This document shows positions 27,269-35,540 of a stretch of 64,000 nt of DNA, in pieces. The translations under genes were made by a program, and so were the position numbers. How positions within the stretch are numbered: position 1 is the stretch's first letter; each line of letters opens with the position of its first letter. The stretch spans positions 62,001 to 126,000 of the forward strand of contig NZ_JALKFZ020000141.1 of assembly GCF_023243075.1 (NCBI RefSeq), given 5' to 3'. The notes below the pieces were generated by a model. That model was not told the DNA's origin and ran no database searches. It saw only the letters and a program-made list of their open reading frames with translations. This DNA is from Frankia sp. AiPa1 (GTDB taxonomy: Bacteria > Actinomycetota > Actinomycetes > Frankiales > Frankiaceae).

Positions 27269-29131
27269 TCAGCCCGGGCCCGACGCCGTGGCGGGACCGG
27301 GCCACCCGGATGTGACCGGGCTGGACGGTGCGGAACCGGGCCGGGCAGAGCCGGCCACGGTAGGTCCGGGTGCGGTAGGGCTCGGTGCGGCGAGGCGGCG
27401 GTAGAACGCGCTGGTCGCCATCAGCTCGTCATGGGTGCCCTGGGCCCGGACCTGGCCGGCGTCGAGAACGATAATGTGGTCGGCAGCCCGGATGGTGGAG
27501 ATCCGGTGGGCGATGACCAGCAGGGCCCGTTCGGCCGCGATCCGGCGCATCACCCGGGTCAGGGCCCGCTCGTTCACCGCGTCGAGCTGCGAGGTCGGCT
27601 CGTCCAGCAGCAGCACGGCGGGGCACGGCAGCAGCGCCCGGGCGATCGCCACCCGCTGGCGCTCCCCGCCGGAGAGCAGCACACCGTGATCACCCACGGG
27701 GGTGTACAGGCCGTCGGGCAATCGGTCGACCAGGTCACGCAGCCCCGCGGCGGTGACGACCTCCTCGACGTCGGCCTCGACGGCGTCCGGGACGGCGTAG
27801 ACGATGTTGTCCCACAGGGTTCCGTGCAACACCGGGGTGCCCTGCTCGACGAGGTTCACCGCGCCCCGGGCGCGATGCCGCGAGATCGACCGGACGTCCT
27901 GCCCGTCGACGAGCAGCTGGCCGCCGTCTGGCTCGTAGAACCGTTCGACGAGTTCCAGGATCGTCGACTTGCCGGCACCCGACGGCCCGACCAGCGCCAC
28001 CTGCCCGCTGCGTGGAACCTGGAACGACACCCCGCGCAGCACCGGCTGCGTGCCATAGGCGAACCACACGTCGCGCAGCTCCAGCGCTGGCTCATCCGGA
28101 GGGGCACCTTCGCGACCAGAGACAGCCCGAACCCGACCAGGTGCGTCCTGGACGTCGTCGGTCTCCCGCGGCAGAGTGTCGGTCTCCCGCGGCAGAGTGA
28201 AGACCGCGTTCACCCGGCCGAGGGCACCCAGGCCCCGCTGGATCGTCGCGGCGGACTCGACCAGCTGGCCCAGCGGCATGACCAGGTACGTGGCATAGAG
28301 CAGGAAGGCGACCAGGCTACCCAGCGTCGCCTGGCCCTGGGCCACCAGCACACCGCCGACCAGCAGGACTACGAGCACACTGCCCTGCACCGCGAGCTGC
28401 ATCGCCGGCGCGATGATCGAGTCGAGGGTGGCCATCCGCAGGCCGGCCCGGTAGGCGGACTTCGCGTGCGTGCCGATCCGCTCGGCCTCGCGGGCCTCGG
28501 CCCGGTTCGCCCGGACGGTGCGAATGGCAGTCAGGGCGCGTTCCAGATCGGCGGTCATCGCACCGACGCTTGCCTGCCCCCGCTCGGAGACCGACCGGAT
28601 CCGCGACAGGGCGCCGAGCACGACGGTCCCGGCGACCAGAACCACCGCGAGAACGAGCAGGAACAGCAGCGGGTTGAGCCAGATCATCAGGGCGATCGCG
28701 CCGACCACCCCGATCAGGCTGGTGACGAGCGCGGTGAAGCTGTAGGCGACAGCCTCCCGCACCACGGTCGTGTCGGTGTTCGCCCGGGAGATCAGATCCC
28801 CCATCCGCCGGGTGTCGAGCACCGCGATCCGCAACCGCAGCACATGGCCGATCAGACGCTGCCGCAACCCCAGCAGAACAGACTGGCCGGAGCGTTCCAG
28901 CAGGTAGTGCCCGACCGTGTCGACCAGCGCCTGCCCGACGAACAGTCCGAGCAGCGCCCCGACGATCCACAGCGGGATCCCGCCCGCCTGCGCGTCGTCG
29001 ATCACCCGCATCACCAACAGCGGCTGCAACACGCCGATGCCGGTGCCGACGATGGTCAACCCGGTGGCGATGGCCACTGGACGGCGATGCCCGCGCAGGA
29101 GCGTCCAGAGCTCCCCCAGTCCGCGGCGCAT
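27269..29131 (-). CDS. Lasso peptide ABC exporter (D protein)
   Basis: The 620-residue protein is a half-transporter with a six-helix membrane domain (about 20-310) followed by an ATPase domain (about 355-590). It has Walker A GPSGAGKST, signature LLSGGERQRVA and Walker B VLLLDEPTSQLD. There is no C39 peptidase domain, as expected for lasso clusters in which a separate B protein removes the leader. A homodimer would export the mature peptide and give immunity. The start ATG overlaps the B2 stop by one base (TGATG), so it is the last gene of a tightly coupled operon. A Pro/Ala/Gly-rich tail ends the protein. Confidence 0.9.
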   Translation of the reverse strand: MRRGLGELWTLLRGHRRPVAIATGLTIVGTGIGVLQPLLVMRVIDDAQAGGIPLWIVGALLGLFVGQALVDTVGHYLLERSGQSVLLGLRQRLIGHVLRLRIAVLDTRRMGDLISRANTDTTVVREAVAYSFTALVTSLIGVVGAIALMIWLNPLLFLLVLAVVLVAGTVVLGALSRIRSVSERGQASVGAMTADLERALTAIRTVRANRAEAREAERIGTHAKSAYRAGLRMATLDSIIAPAMQLAVQGSVLVVLLVGGVLVAQGQATLGSLVAFLLYATYLVMPLGQLVESAATIQRGLGALGRVNAVFTLPRETDTLPRETDDVQDAPGRVRAVSGREGAPPDEPALELRDVWFAYGTQPVLRGVSFQVPRSGQVALVGPSGAGKSTILELVERFYEPDGGQLLVDGQDVRSISRHRARGAVNLVEQGTPVLHGTLWDNIVYAVPDAVEADVEEVVTAAGLRDLVDRLPDGLYTPVGDHGVLLSGGERQRVAIARALLPCPAVLLLDEPTSQLDAVNERALTRVMRRIAAERALLVIAHRISTIRAADHIIVLDAGQVRAQGTHDELMATSAFYRRLAAPSPTAPGPTVAGSARPGSAPSSPVTSGWPGPATASGPG

Positions 29132-29610
29132 CAGGCAGCTCCGACCGCGGCATCGTCCGCGGAGCCGTCCGCGCCCAGGCCGTCATCACCGCCGGCGGTG
29201 ACGCGCAGCAACGTGCGCAGGTAGCCGGGCGGCACCGACTCGCCGACCATCACCCCGTCGGCCTCGACCCAGGCATGCGCGGCGAACGGCGCGAGGGCGC
29301 GCACGCCCACACACCAGGTCGGCACAGCGCCGGACGGCCGGCACAGCAGCATCGTGGCGATCGAACGGGGCACGCAGCCGCGGGCTCCCCGGCAGGTCAG
29401 GCTCACTGCCATCACCGCCTGCCGAGCGGACAGGGCATGGTCGAAGTCCGCGGGTCGGGCACCACGGGCCAGACGAGCCAGCACGTGACGGATGCGGGCG
29501 GGCTGCTGGGTGGCGAGCAGCCGCGCCGCGCCGACAGCCAGGCACGCACAGAACCGCCGTCCCAGGCCCAGGCTGATCTCCGGCGCCTCGATGGCCATCG
29601 GTGTACTCAT
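29131..29610 (-). CDS. Lasso peptide leader protease B2 (transglutaminase-like)
   Basis: The 159-residue protein matches the transglutaminase-like cysteine protease that cuts the lasso precursor leader. The expected catalytic residues are visible: Cys79 in RGCVPRSIA, His112 in AHAWVEADG and Asp118 in the same motif. Its start is ATG at 29610, overlapping the B1 stop in the order ATGA (29607-29610). An earlier in-frame start would run far into B1 and is not needed. B2 works with the RRE protein B1, which delivers the leader. The short C-terminal tail is Gly/Asp/Ala-rich and ends at the overlap with the exporter gene. Confidence 0.92.
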   Translation of the reverse strand: MSTPMAIEAPEISLGLGRRFCACLAVGAARLLATQQPARIRHVLARLARGARPADFDHALSARQAVMAVSLTCRGARGCVPRSIATMLLCRPSGAVPTWCVGVRALAPFAAHAWVEADGVMVGESVPPGYLRTLLRVTAGGDDGLGADGSADDAAVGAA

Positions 29611-30068
29611 CGACGCCGCCTCAGCTTCGACCGCAGCCCCGTCCTCGTCTCCTCCTGCGGGCCGGGCCGGGGCCACGACCGGTGGGAGGCATCCCGTGCC
29701 GGCCGGCCCGTCGCACCCCGTGGTGACCCGACGGGTCGATGGCGTGCCCCCCGGCCAGGTCGGTGGCCCGGCCCTGGGGCAACGTCCGGCGGCCGGGCGC
29801 CGGACGCGTCGCCGGTCGGATCGATCAGGCCCACGTCGCGGAGCTGCGCGAGCAGGCCCTCCACGTCACGGCGGGCGGTTTCCGGGTCGACGGCACCGGT
29901 GGCGCACAGCTGTCGGGTCGCCGCCGTCACGTCACCGCCGGCCAGCATCACCCGCAGGACGAGGTCGCCGGAGGGGTTGAGCGTCCAGTACTGCCCGTTG
30001 TCGGTGTGCAGCAGCACCGCGCCGTACTCGGTCGGCGCCCGCACGACGTCGGATCGAAGCGTCACCAT
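29607..30068 (-). CDS. Lasso peptide RRE protein B1 (PqqD-like) with extra tail
   Basis: The 153-residue protein has a PqqD-like RiPP recognition element in its first 85 residues, with sequence such as GQYWTLNPSGDLVLRVMLAGG and LRDVGLID. It should bind the conserved leader of the precursor and present it to B2. Known B1 proteins are about 80-90 residues. This one carries about 65 additional residues rich in Pro, Arg and Gly at its C-terminus, of unknown role. The start at ATG 30068 is preferred over GTG 30074, because GGGAG lies five bases before it. Its stop overlaps the B2 start. Confidence 0.88.
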   Translation of the reverse strand: MVTLRSDVVRAPTEYGAVLLHTDNGQYWTLNPSGDLVLRVMLAGGDVTAATRQLCATGAVDPETARRDVEGLLAQLRDVGLIDPTGDASGARPPDVAPGPGHRPGRGARHRPVGSPRGATGRPARDASHRSWPRPGPQEETRTGLRSKLRRRR

Positions 30069-30110
30069 CGTCACTCCCGCTGTTCCCGTCCCGCTGGTCC
30101 CGTCGCTCGG

Positions 30111-30190
30111 TCACTGCCTTTCCCGGTCACTGCCTTTCCCGGTCGCCGACTTTCCCGGTCGCCGACTCTCCCGGTCGCCGACTCTCCCGG
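30111..30190. repeat. 16-bp tandem repeat between the C and B1 genes
   Basis: Five 16-bp units fill 30111-30190: TCACTGCCTTTCCCGG twice, TCGCCGACTTTCCCGG once and TCGCCGACTCTCCCGG twice. A further partial unit begins with the TCA that forms the cyclase stop codon (30191). The array sits between the cyclase stop and the B1 ribosome site, so it becomes part of the operon's transcript. Confidence 0.88.
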
Positions 30191-32122
30191 TCACTGCCGC
30201 CGGCCCGTCACTGCCGCTGGTTGTTCGCCGGTGCCGGTGCCGGTCACGGCGCGCAGCCAGGCGTCGGCGGCGATGGTGGGTTGCAGCGCTTCGGCGCGAT
30301 GGTCGGGCGCGATGCCCTGTCGGCAGGCCTGGCGCAGCAGATCCGGATCGATCAACCCGAGCTCGGCCAGTGGTGACTCGTCGCATAGCTTCACCAACAC
30401 CTCACGGTTGGCCCGCAGCCCCAGATCCTCCTCCGCGGACGCGTCGGCCTTGGTGCGCCGGTGCAGGCACTCCGCCGGCACCACCGGGCGCATCGCCTCC
30501 TTGAGCAGCGGCTTGTACTCCCAGGGAGTGGACCGCTGCTCGGGACGCACGGCCAGCGCCGCACGCACGACCCGCTCGTCGTAGAACGGCGCGGACAGCG
30601 GCGGACCGACCGGACCCGCGATCTGGTCGAACAGCCGGAACGCCGAGGCGCCCGCCCGCAGCGTGAACAGGTCGGCATGCGCGGCCCTGGACTCGGCGAG
30701 CGGCAGGGCCCGGTCGGCCGCCGTGGTGAAGGCCTCCGTGACCAGGTCCAGGGCAGCATCGGTGAGCCAGCCGGGAACGATCGGCGGCAGCGTCCAGTCC
30801 AGCGCCGTGAGGTACCGCTGGGCGGACCGTCGCGGCCAGGGGCCCTGCGGCGTGGCGTGCGCGCCCGGACCGCCGGAGCCGCCGTGACGCGCGGCGCCAC
30901 GGGCGCGGGCGGCCTGCGCCGCGCCGAGGGTGCGGGCCATGTCGCGCAGACAGTCCTGATAGTCCCGGGACCGCATCATACGCAGGCTCGCCGCCCAGGG
31001 CCAGCCCTGCTGGGCCCGGTAACCGCGCAGATGCCGCAGCGCCGTCCACGGACGGTGCCGGATGAGCGCCGCCAGGTGATTCGGGTTGCCGCCGACGAGC
31101 TCGTCGCCGCCGAATCCGGTCAGATGCAGGCGCGGGCCGTACAGCGCGAGGCGGTCGAGACCAGCCAGGAGTTTCGCCCGGTCGACGATGCCGACGAACG
31201 GACGGTCCGTCGGACCGTCCGGCTCGTCGATGCGGTCGTAGACCAGCGGCAGCTCGGCTGCCGGCAGGGTCTCCCGGGCGAGGTTCGGCAGCGATGCGGC
31301 GAGCCGCCCGGCCCAGTACGGGTCGTCGTCGCCGGGGTCCCGGGCCATTCCGGTGAAGGCGACGACGTCGGCCGGCCCCCGGGTGGCCAGGCAGCACACC
31401 ACACTCGAGTCCAGACCGCCGGAGAGGTCGGTGCTGACGGTCCGGCCCGCCGCGACCCGCACGGCCACCGCCTCGGCAAGCGCCGCCCGCAGCAGCGGGG
31501 CGCCCTGCACCCGGCTGCGCACCGCCGCCGGTGCCCGCCACCAGCGCACCGTGCGGGCCCGGTCGTCCCGGCCCACGCACAGATAGTGGTCGGGCGGCAC
31601 CGCGTCGACGGACGTGAACGGAACCAGGTCGTCGAGCGGGTACGGCGGCGACGGGTCGAGCAGCGCGAGGGCCAGTGCCGTCCGATCCAGATGGGCGCCG
31701 CACATAGCGGCGAGGATGTCGGCGCGGTCCGCGGCCAGCAGGTGGGGGCCCATCCGAGCGGTGAAGATCCGCCGGGTGCCGCTCGCGGTGCCCTGGATCC
31801 GCTGCTGCCCCTCGATCTCGGCGATCACGTGGTAGTCGCCGGCGACCTCTCTGGCCAGGTCGAGCGCGTGCACGTCGCGGGCCGCGACCAGCAGTTCCAG
31901 CAGCCGGCTCGGCCGGACGGCGGCACAGCCAACCAGAGCTATCCGGCGGCGCCCGGCCGTCACACTGACGATGGCATCGTCAGGCCAGGCGCCGACGATC
32001 CAGGGCCGGCTCGAGTGGTGACGCACCGCCCGGTGCGCCCCGGCAGGCACCACCACCTGGTCACGGTCGGGCAGGACGACGAACCAGCAGCCCGGCAGGC
32101 CCAACCGCGCGGGTGTCCTCAC
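30191..32122 (-). CDS. Lasso peptide cyclase (asparagine-synthetase-like, C protein)
   Basis: The 643-residue protein resembles asparagine synthetase B and is the ATP-dependent macrolactam-forming enzyme of lasso clusters. The nucleotide-binding PP-loop SGGLDS is at residues 234-239, and GFGGDELVGGNPNH follows in the synthetase domain. The N-terminal glutaminase-like half does not start with the catalytic Cys of true amidotransferases, as usual for lasso cyclases. It activates the Asp or Glu side chain of the core and joins it to the new N-terminal amine. The start is GTG at 32122, 17 bases after the precursor stop, so it should be translated from the same transcript. The tandem repeat begins right at its stop. 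Confidence 0.9.
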   Translation of the reverse strand: MRTPARLGLPGCWFVVLPDRDQVVVPAGAHRAVRHHSSRPWIVGAWPDDAIVSVTAGRRRIALVGCAAVRPSRLLELLVAARDVHALDLAREVAGDYHVIAEIEGQQRIQGTASGTRRIFTARMGPHLLAADRADILAAMCGAHLDRTALALALLDPSPPYPLDDLVPFTSVDAVPPDHYLCVGRDDRARTVRWWRAPAAVRSRVQGAPLLRAALAEAVAVRVAAGRTVSTDLSGGLDSSVVCCLATRGPADVVAFTGMARDPGDDDPYWAGRLAASLPNLARETLPAAELPLVYDRIDEPDGPTDRPFVGIVDRAKLLAGLDRLALYGPRLHLTGFGGDELVGGNPNHLAALIRHRPWTALRHLRGYRAQQGWPWAASLRMMRSRDYQDCLRDMARTLGAAQAARARGAARHGGSGGPGAHATPQGPWPRRSAQRYLTALDWTLPPIVPGWLTDAALDLVTEAFTTAADRALPLAESRAAHADLFTLRAGASAFRLFDQIAGPVGPPLSAPFYDERVVRAALAVRPEQRSTPWEYKPLLKEAMRPVVPAECLHRRTKADASAEEDLGLRANREVLVKLCDESPLAELGLIDPDLLRQACRQGIAPDHRAEALQPTIAADAWLRAVTGTGTGEQPAAVTGRRQ

Positions 32123-32139
32123 CTCGCTGCCCGCCGCGC

Positions 32140-32346
32140 TCAGAAGAAGAACCCGCCGGCGACGAAGCCCCCGCCGCCGACTCCGGCGCCGCCGAATCCG
32201 CCTCCACCCCCGCAGCCACCGTCGCAGCCGTAGTCATAGCCGAACCGGCGGTAGAAGTAGTCGTGCCCCCAGCCCCAGCGGCCCCGGGTGACGTCACTGA
32301 AACTGCCGGCGGTGGACAGCTGCGGGCGTTCGTAGGTCGCAGTCAT
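32140..32346 (-). CDS. Lasso peptide precursor (A) with long Gly-rich tail
   Basis: The 68-residue peptide is a lasso precursor. The leader shows the full recognition pattern Y5xxP8xL10xxxG14xF16xxxT20. Thr20 is the penultimate leader residue, and the cut is expected after Arg21. The core would then start GRWGWGHD, giving Gly1 and Asp8 for an 8-residue ring. Normal cores are about 15-26 residues. This one has 47, with an aromatic/Arg stretch, a CxxxC pair and a Gly/Phe-rich tail ending in FFF. The start is ATG at 32346, with GAGGGG about eight bases upstream. An earlier in-frame ATG (32391) lacks family support. The gene heads the operon with C, B1, B2 and D. Confidence 0.9.
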   Translation of the reverse strand: MTATYERPQLSTAGSFSDVTRGRWGWGHDYFYRRFGYDYGCDGGCGGGGGFGGAGVGGGGFVAGGFFF

Positions 32347-32409
32347 GTCTGGGCCCCTCTCGGTCGGGTATCCACTGATGTCACACCCCAAGGGATTCCC
32401 CGAACGGGT

Positions 32410-33444
32410 TCAGCGCCGGTTCACCGGGCGCCCTCGCCCGGCGGCTCCCGAGACCACCGACGATCCGGGCGCACTCGACCCGCCCGACCCGCCTGACGGG
32501 CCCGCGGCGCCGGACGGCGTCGGCCGCAGGGACGCCCGGGCAGCCGGGGTGGAATCCAGCACCTGCCGGTGGACGCGGCGCAGCTCCGCCCCGGGTTCGA
32601 TGCCGAGGTCGGCGACCAGCCGTCGGTACAGCGCGCTGTACTCGTCGAGCGCCTCAGCGCGCCGGCCGCTGCGTTCCAGCGCGGTCAGCAGCTGCGCCCA
32701 CAGGCGTTCCCGGTTCGGGAACTCGATGGTCAGCGCGCGCAGTAGCGGCAGCACCTCGTCCGTCTCCCCGAGCGCGAGACGCGTGTCGATGAGCTCCTCC
32801 CGGGCGGCGAAGCGCGCCTCCTCCAGGCGTTGGACTTGCGCCGCGCCGATCTCGGCCGGCAACTCGTCGAAGGCGTCGCCCCGCCACCAGCCCAGCGCCT
32901 CCTCGAACAGTTCGGCGGCCGGCTGCCACCGCGCATCCCGCACCGCCTGGCGGGCGCGAGTGAGGATGTTCTCGAACCGCAGCACGTCGAACTCGTCCGG
33001 GTCCACGAGCAGCCGGTACTCTCCCGGCCGGCTCTCGATGCGGCCAGGCCCCACCGACCGGCGCAGGACCGAGGCCCGCGGGCCGACCACCATGACCGCG
33101 TCCCGCGGGCCCGGTGCGCCCGTGGGCCCAGGCAGCGTGTGCCGCAGCTCCGACAGGTAGGTCTTGATGTTGCCGAGCGCCGAGCGCGGCGGCACGTCCT
33201 GCCACAGGGCGAGACGCAGTTCCTCCACGGCCGTCCACCGGCCCGGGCGCAGCAGAAGGGTGAGCAGCAGCACCCGCTTCTTGCGCTGGTCGATGCGGAT
33301 CTGTTCACCGGGCGCCCGCCACACCTCCAGCGGTCCGAGCGCGGCGAACAACATCCCGGACCCAGCGCCCGAACCGCCTCTGGGCGCCGGACTGTTCCCC
33401 GGCGCCGGACTGTTCCCCGGCGCCGACCTGCCACCGTCGACCAT
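32410..33444 (-). CDS. SARP/AfsR-type transcription activator
   Basis: The 344-residue protein has an OmpR-like winged helix (about residues 30-125; QRKKRVLLLTLLLRPG, LGNIKTYLSELRHTL) followed by a bacterial transcriptional activation domain (BTAD, about 150-300; ELIDTRLALGE, PNRERLWAQLLTALERSGR). Such SARP proteins switch on antibiotic-type clusters by binding direct repeats near the -35 region. No NTPase domain follows. It lies 63 bases upstream of the lasso precursor on the same strand, so it may be co-transcribed and control the cluster. The start is ATG at 33444, with GAGG six bases before it. Short repeats (NSPAPG) sit at the N-terminus. Confidence 0.87.
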   Translation of the reverse strand: MVDGGRSAPGNSPAPGNSPAPRGGSGAGSGMLFAALGPLEVWRAPGEQIRIDQRKKRVLLLTLLLRPGRWTAVEELRLALWQDVPPRSALGNIKTYLSELRHTLPGPTGAPGPRDAVMVVGPRASVLRRSVGPGRIESRPGEYRLLVDPDEFDVLRFENILTRARQAVRDARWQPAAELFEEALGWWRGDAFDELPAEIGAAQVQRLEEARFAAREELIDTRLALGETDEVLPLLRALTIEFPNRERLWAQLLTALERSGRRAEALDEYSALYRRLVADLGIEPGAELRRVHRQVLDSTPAARASLRPTPSGAAGPSGGSGGSSAPGSSVVSGAAGRGRPVNRR

Positions 33445-33621
33445 GATGATCCTCGTCGGTCGGGGACCGTCCGCACACGGGCGATCCTCACCAGACGGAC
33501 CCCGAATGTCGCGCCACCGCCCGGGGACCGGCGACCCGTCTGGGCCGCTGCTGGAAGTACCCCACCCCGACTGGGGTAGTCCCTTCCACGCGTCGGACAC
33601 GCAGATACGCAGCGGATTCGC

Positions 33622-34398
33622 TCAGATCCCCAGCCGGGCGCGCGTCCGCGGACCGACCGCGCCGTCCGCGATCAGGCCGTGCTTGAGCTGGTAGTCCTTG
33701 ACCATGTGGTTGGTCTGGTATCCGAACTTGCCGTCGACGGCGATCGGGTACCCGAGGTTCGCCAACCGCTGCTGGACCTTCTGGACATCCGAACGCCAGC
33801 CGAGCCCACTGGCAAGCGAGGGGTAGGCACTCGTCGTCGACGACGACGACGAGGACGAGGCCGAGGGCGAGGACGAGGACGGCGCGCTCGCAGGCGCGTA
33901 CGAGACCGAGCGCACACTCAGGCCGCCGGACACCGCCACCGCGGCCGCGGCACCCCGCGTCTGGTACCGGGCGTACATGCCATTGGTGTAGGTGCTCCAG
34001 GCCCGCACGCCCTGACTCGCGCAGACCTGCCGGGCCGCCCACGCGTTGGTCGCCGGGTCGTACAGGTTGCGCCCGCCCACCCAGCCGCCGTGCGCCCGCA
34101 TGTTGATCTGCCACAGTCCACGGGAGTCCTCACCGACCGTGGCGTGGGCGTAGGTGTTGCCGCCCGACTCCGCCAGGGCCATCGCGACCCAGGTCGACAG
34201 CGACGCTCCCCCGCACCCGGCGAGACCCGCGTTCGCCGCGACCCGGGCGATCTGGGAGTCCGGGATCCTGCTGCCGGTCGCGGCGCTGGCCGGATTCGCG
34301 GTGGCGAACATGCTGGCGCCCACGCCGAGCACGCCGAGCGCGGCGACGGTGGCGCCTCGACGCTGGGTCGAAGGCTTCCGATGCTTTCCCTTGGCCAT
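33622..34398 (-). CDS. Secreted lysozyme-like protein with peptidoglycan-binding domain
   Basis: The 258-residue protein starts with a basic signal peptide (MAKGKHRKPS, then a hydrophobic stretch ending NPASAATG). A lysozyme/Rpf-like transglycosylase domain follows (about 45-160), with AMALAESGGN holding the likely catalytic Glu and SRGLWQINMRAHGG. A poly-Ser linker of about 30 residues leads to a C-terminal peptidoglycan-binding domain type 1 (VQKVQQRLANLGY, KDYQLKHGLIADGAVGPRTRARLGI). It should cleave or remodel wall glycan outside the cell. The start is ATG at 34398 because the signal peptide begins there; the ribosome site is weak. I found no c-di-AMP riboswitch upstream, which is common in front of similar genes. 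Confidence 0.87.
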   Translation of the reverse strand: MAKGKHRKPSTQRRGATVAALGVLGVGASMFATANPASAATGSRIPDSQIARVAANAGLAGCGGASLSTWVAMALAESGGNTYAHATVGEDSRGLWQINMRAHGGWVGGRNLYDPATNAWAARQVCASQGVRAWSTYTNGMYARYQTRGAAAAVAVSGGLSVRSVSYAPASAPSSSSPSASSSSSSSTTSAYPSLASGLGWRSDVQKVQQRLANLGYPIAVDGKFGYQTNHMVKDYQLKHGLIADGAVGPRTRARLGI

Positions 34399-35540
34399 TC
34401 TCTGACATCTCGTTTCGGTGTCGTGGAGCACGGTCACAGAATTACTGCTGACAGCCACAAGGAGCCCGGCTGAATCTTTTTTTTAAATGGGCAGCACGGA
34501 TTACTTATTTGTGAAAACCCACACGCGGGCAGGATGTAACCACCGCCCGAGATCATTTATTCGAGCGGCATGGAGAATCTGTGCTCAGCGGGATGGACCG
34601 CGAGTGGGCGCGTGCGGCAGCCGCCGTCGGCGTTCAGGCCCGACGGACGCCCGGGCCGCTCGGGCGACCGAGCCAGTCAGGTGCAGGCCGCGCGAGCGAC
34701 CGGGCCGCCGAACGGACGGGTCACCCGAACCATCAGGCCAGGCAGGCAACGCGGCCCTCAGGCCGCGCGGGATGCCGCGCAACCCAGCGCGAGGTCCCCG
34801 ATCAGCGTGGCGGGTCCATACAGAGCGATCGGGCCGCGCTGGACCTCGGGCCGAGAAGAAAGGCCGGAACCGTGCGGCACGGCCGGAGAAGGCGACTGGT
34901 GGCGGGCGACTCGGACAGAACGCGAGACAGTATCGTGACCGATCTCGCGGGAGTCGGCACGGCAGCCGAAGCGGCCGGGCATTCCCGAAATGCAGGCAAC
35001 GTCTGGTCCTTCCCGTACGCCTGCGAGGTTAGCTGTCGGGTGCGGACCGGGAAGTCCGGCCATCCGTATACGGACGGCTTAACCCCGAGAGCAGCCCATC
35101 ACGCGGCTGCTCAGAGGAACCTGGTTCCCCCGCTTCTGCCCAACTGACATGGAGGGGACCTCGAGCCGTGGGCAGAACTCGGCGTCGGCTCGAAGCGTCG
35201 ATGCCAGGCAACCGTAGCGAACTACTCAGGGTAGTGACAAGTACTAGTTCAGTACGAATCCAGCCACCCATCCGTGACGATGCGTGCCTAGAGCTGTGGC
35301 GCAGGTACTATCTGACATCATCTTCCGCCTCGGCGACGCATCGCATCGACCTCGCCACCCGGACGGGAGAAGCGGTGGCCCCGGCGCCTTGGGCCTGATC
35401 GAGCGCCCGCACGCGACTCGCGAGACGATCGGAGCGTGAGCGCGCCGGCGTCGTACTCACGGTCTGCGCATCGCCCGGTCGGCCGACGCGCCCGTCCACC
35501 CGCAACCCCGGTTCCGCCGAACCGGACCGAAAGAGCAGCC
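34399..35540. other. Long intergenic region with AT-rich patch and hairpins
   Basis: No gene is firmly supported in this 1.14-kb stretch. The left end (34470-34560) is AT-rich for this genome and contains a run of eight T, suggesting a promoter for the lysozyme-like gene. The middle is low-complexity GC-rich sequence with GCGACCG-type repetition. A cluster of hairpins occupies 35043-35177. A 76-codon frame starts with GTG at 35168 and has a GGAGGGG site 11 bases before, but its product is not recognisable, so I do not call it as a gene. Confidence 0.45.
35043..35177 (+). other. Array of five hairpins, possible structured RNA
   Basis: Five stems follow each other: CGGAC/GTCCG (35043-35058), the palindrome TCCGTATACGGA (35063-35074), GAGCAGCC/GGCTGCTC (35089-35112), GGAACC-T-GGTTCC (35116-35128), and TTCTGCCCA/TGGGCAGAA (35134-35142 with 35169-35177). 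The loop of the last holds GGAGGGG, and its right arm overlaps a GTG codon at 35168, so pairing could affect a start. I could not match this to a known riboswitch class. Confidence 0.45.

Noticed and set aside
27431-29224. A 597-codon open frame on the plus strand opposite the lasso exporter
   Set aside because: The minus-strand frame has all ABC transporter motifs and coupled overlaps. The plus-strand product shows no domain.
32347-32391. Longer lasso precursor starting at the upstream ATG (32391)
   Set aside because: The added residues are not part of any known leader, and the ATG at 32346 has a good ribosome site and the usual leader length.
34399-34600. c-di-AMP (ydaO-type) riboswitch before the lysozyme-like gene
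   Set aside because: The conserved core of that class is not visible; the region has only a small hairpin and AT-rich promoter-like sequence.
35168-35398. A 76-codon gene starting with GTG
   Set aside because: The ribosome site is 11 bases away, the product is not recognisable and coding character is weak; I mention it only with the hairpin array.
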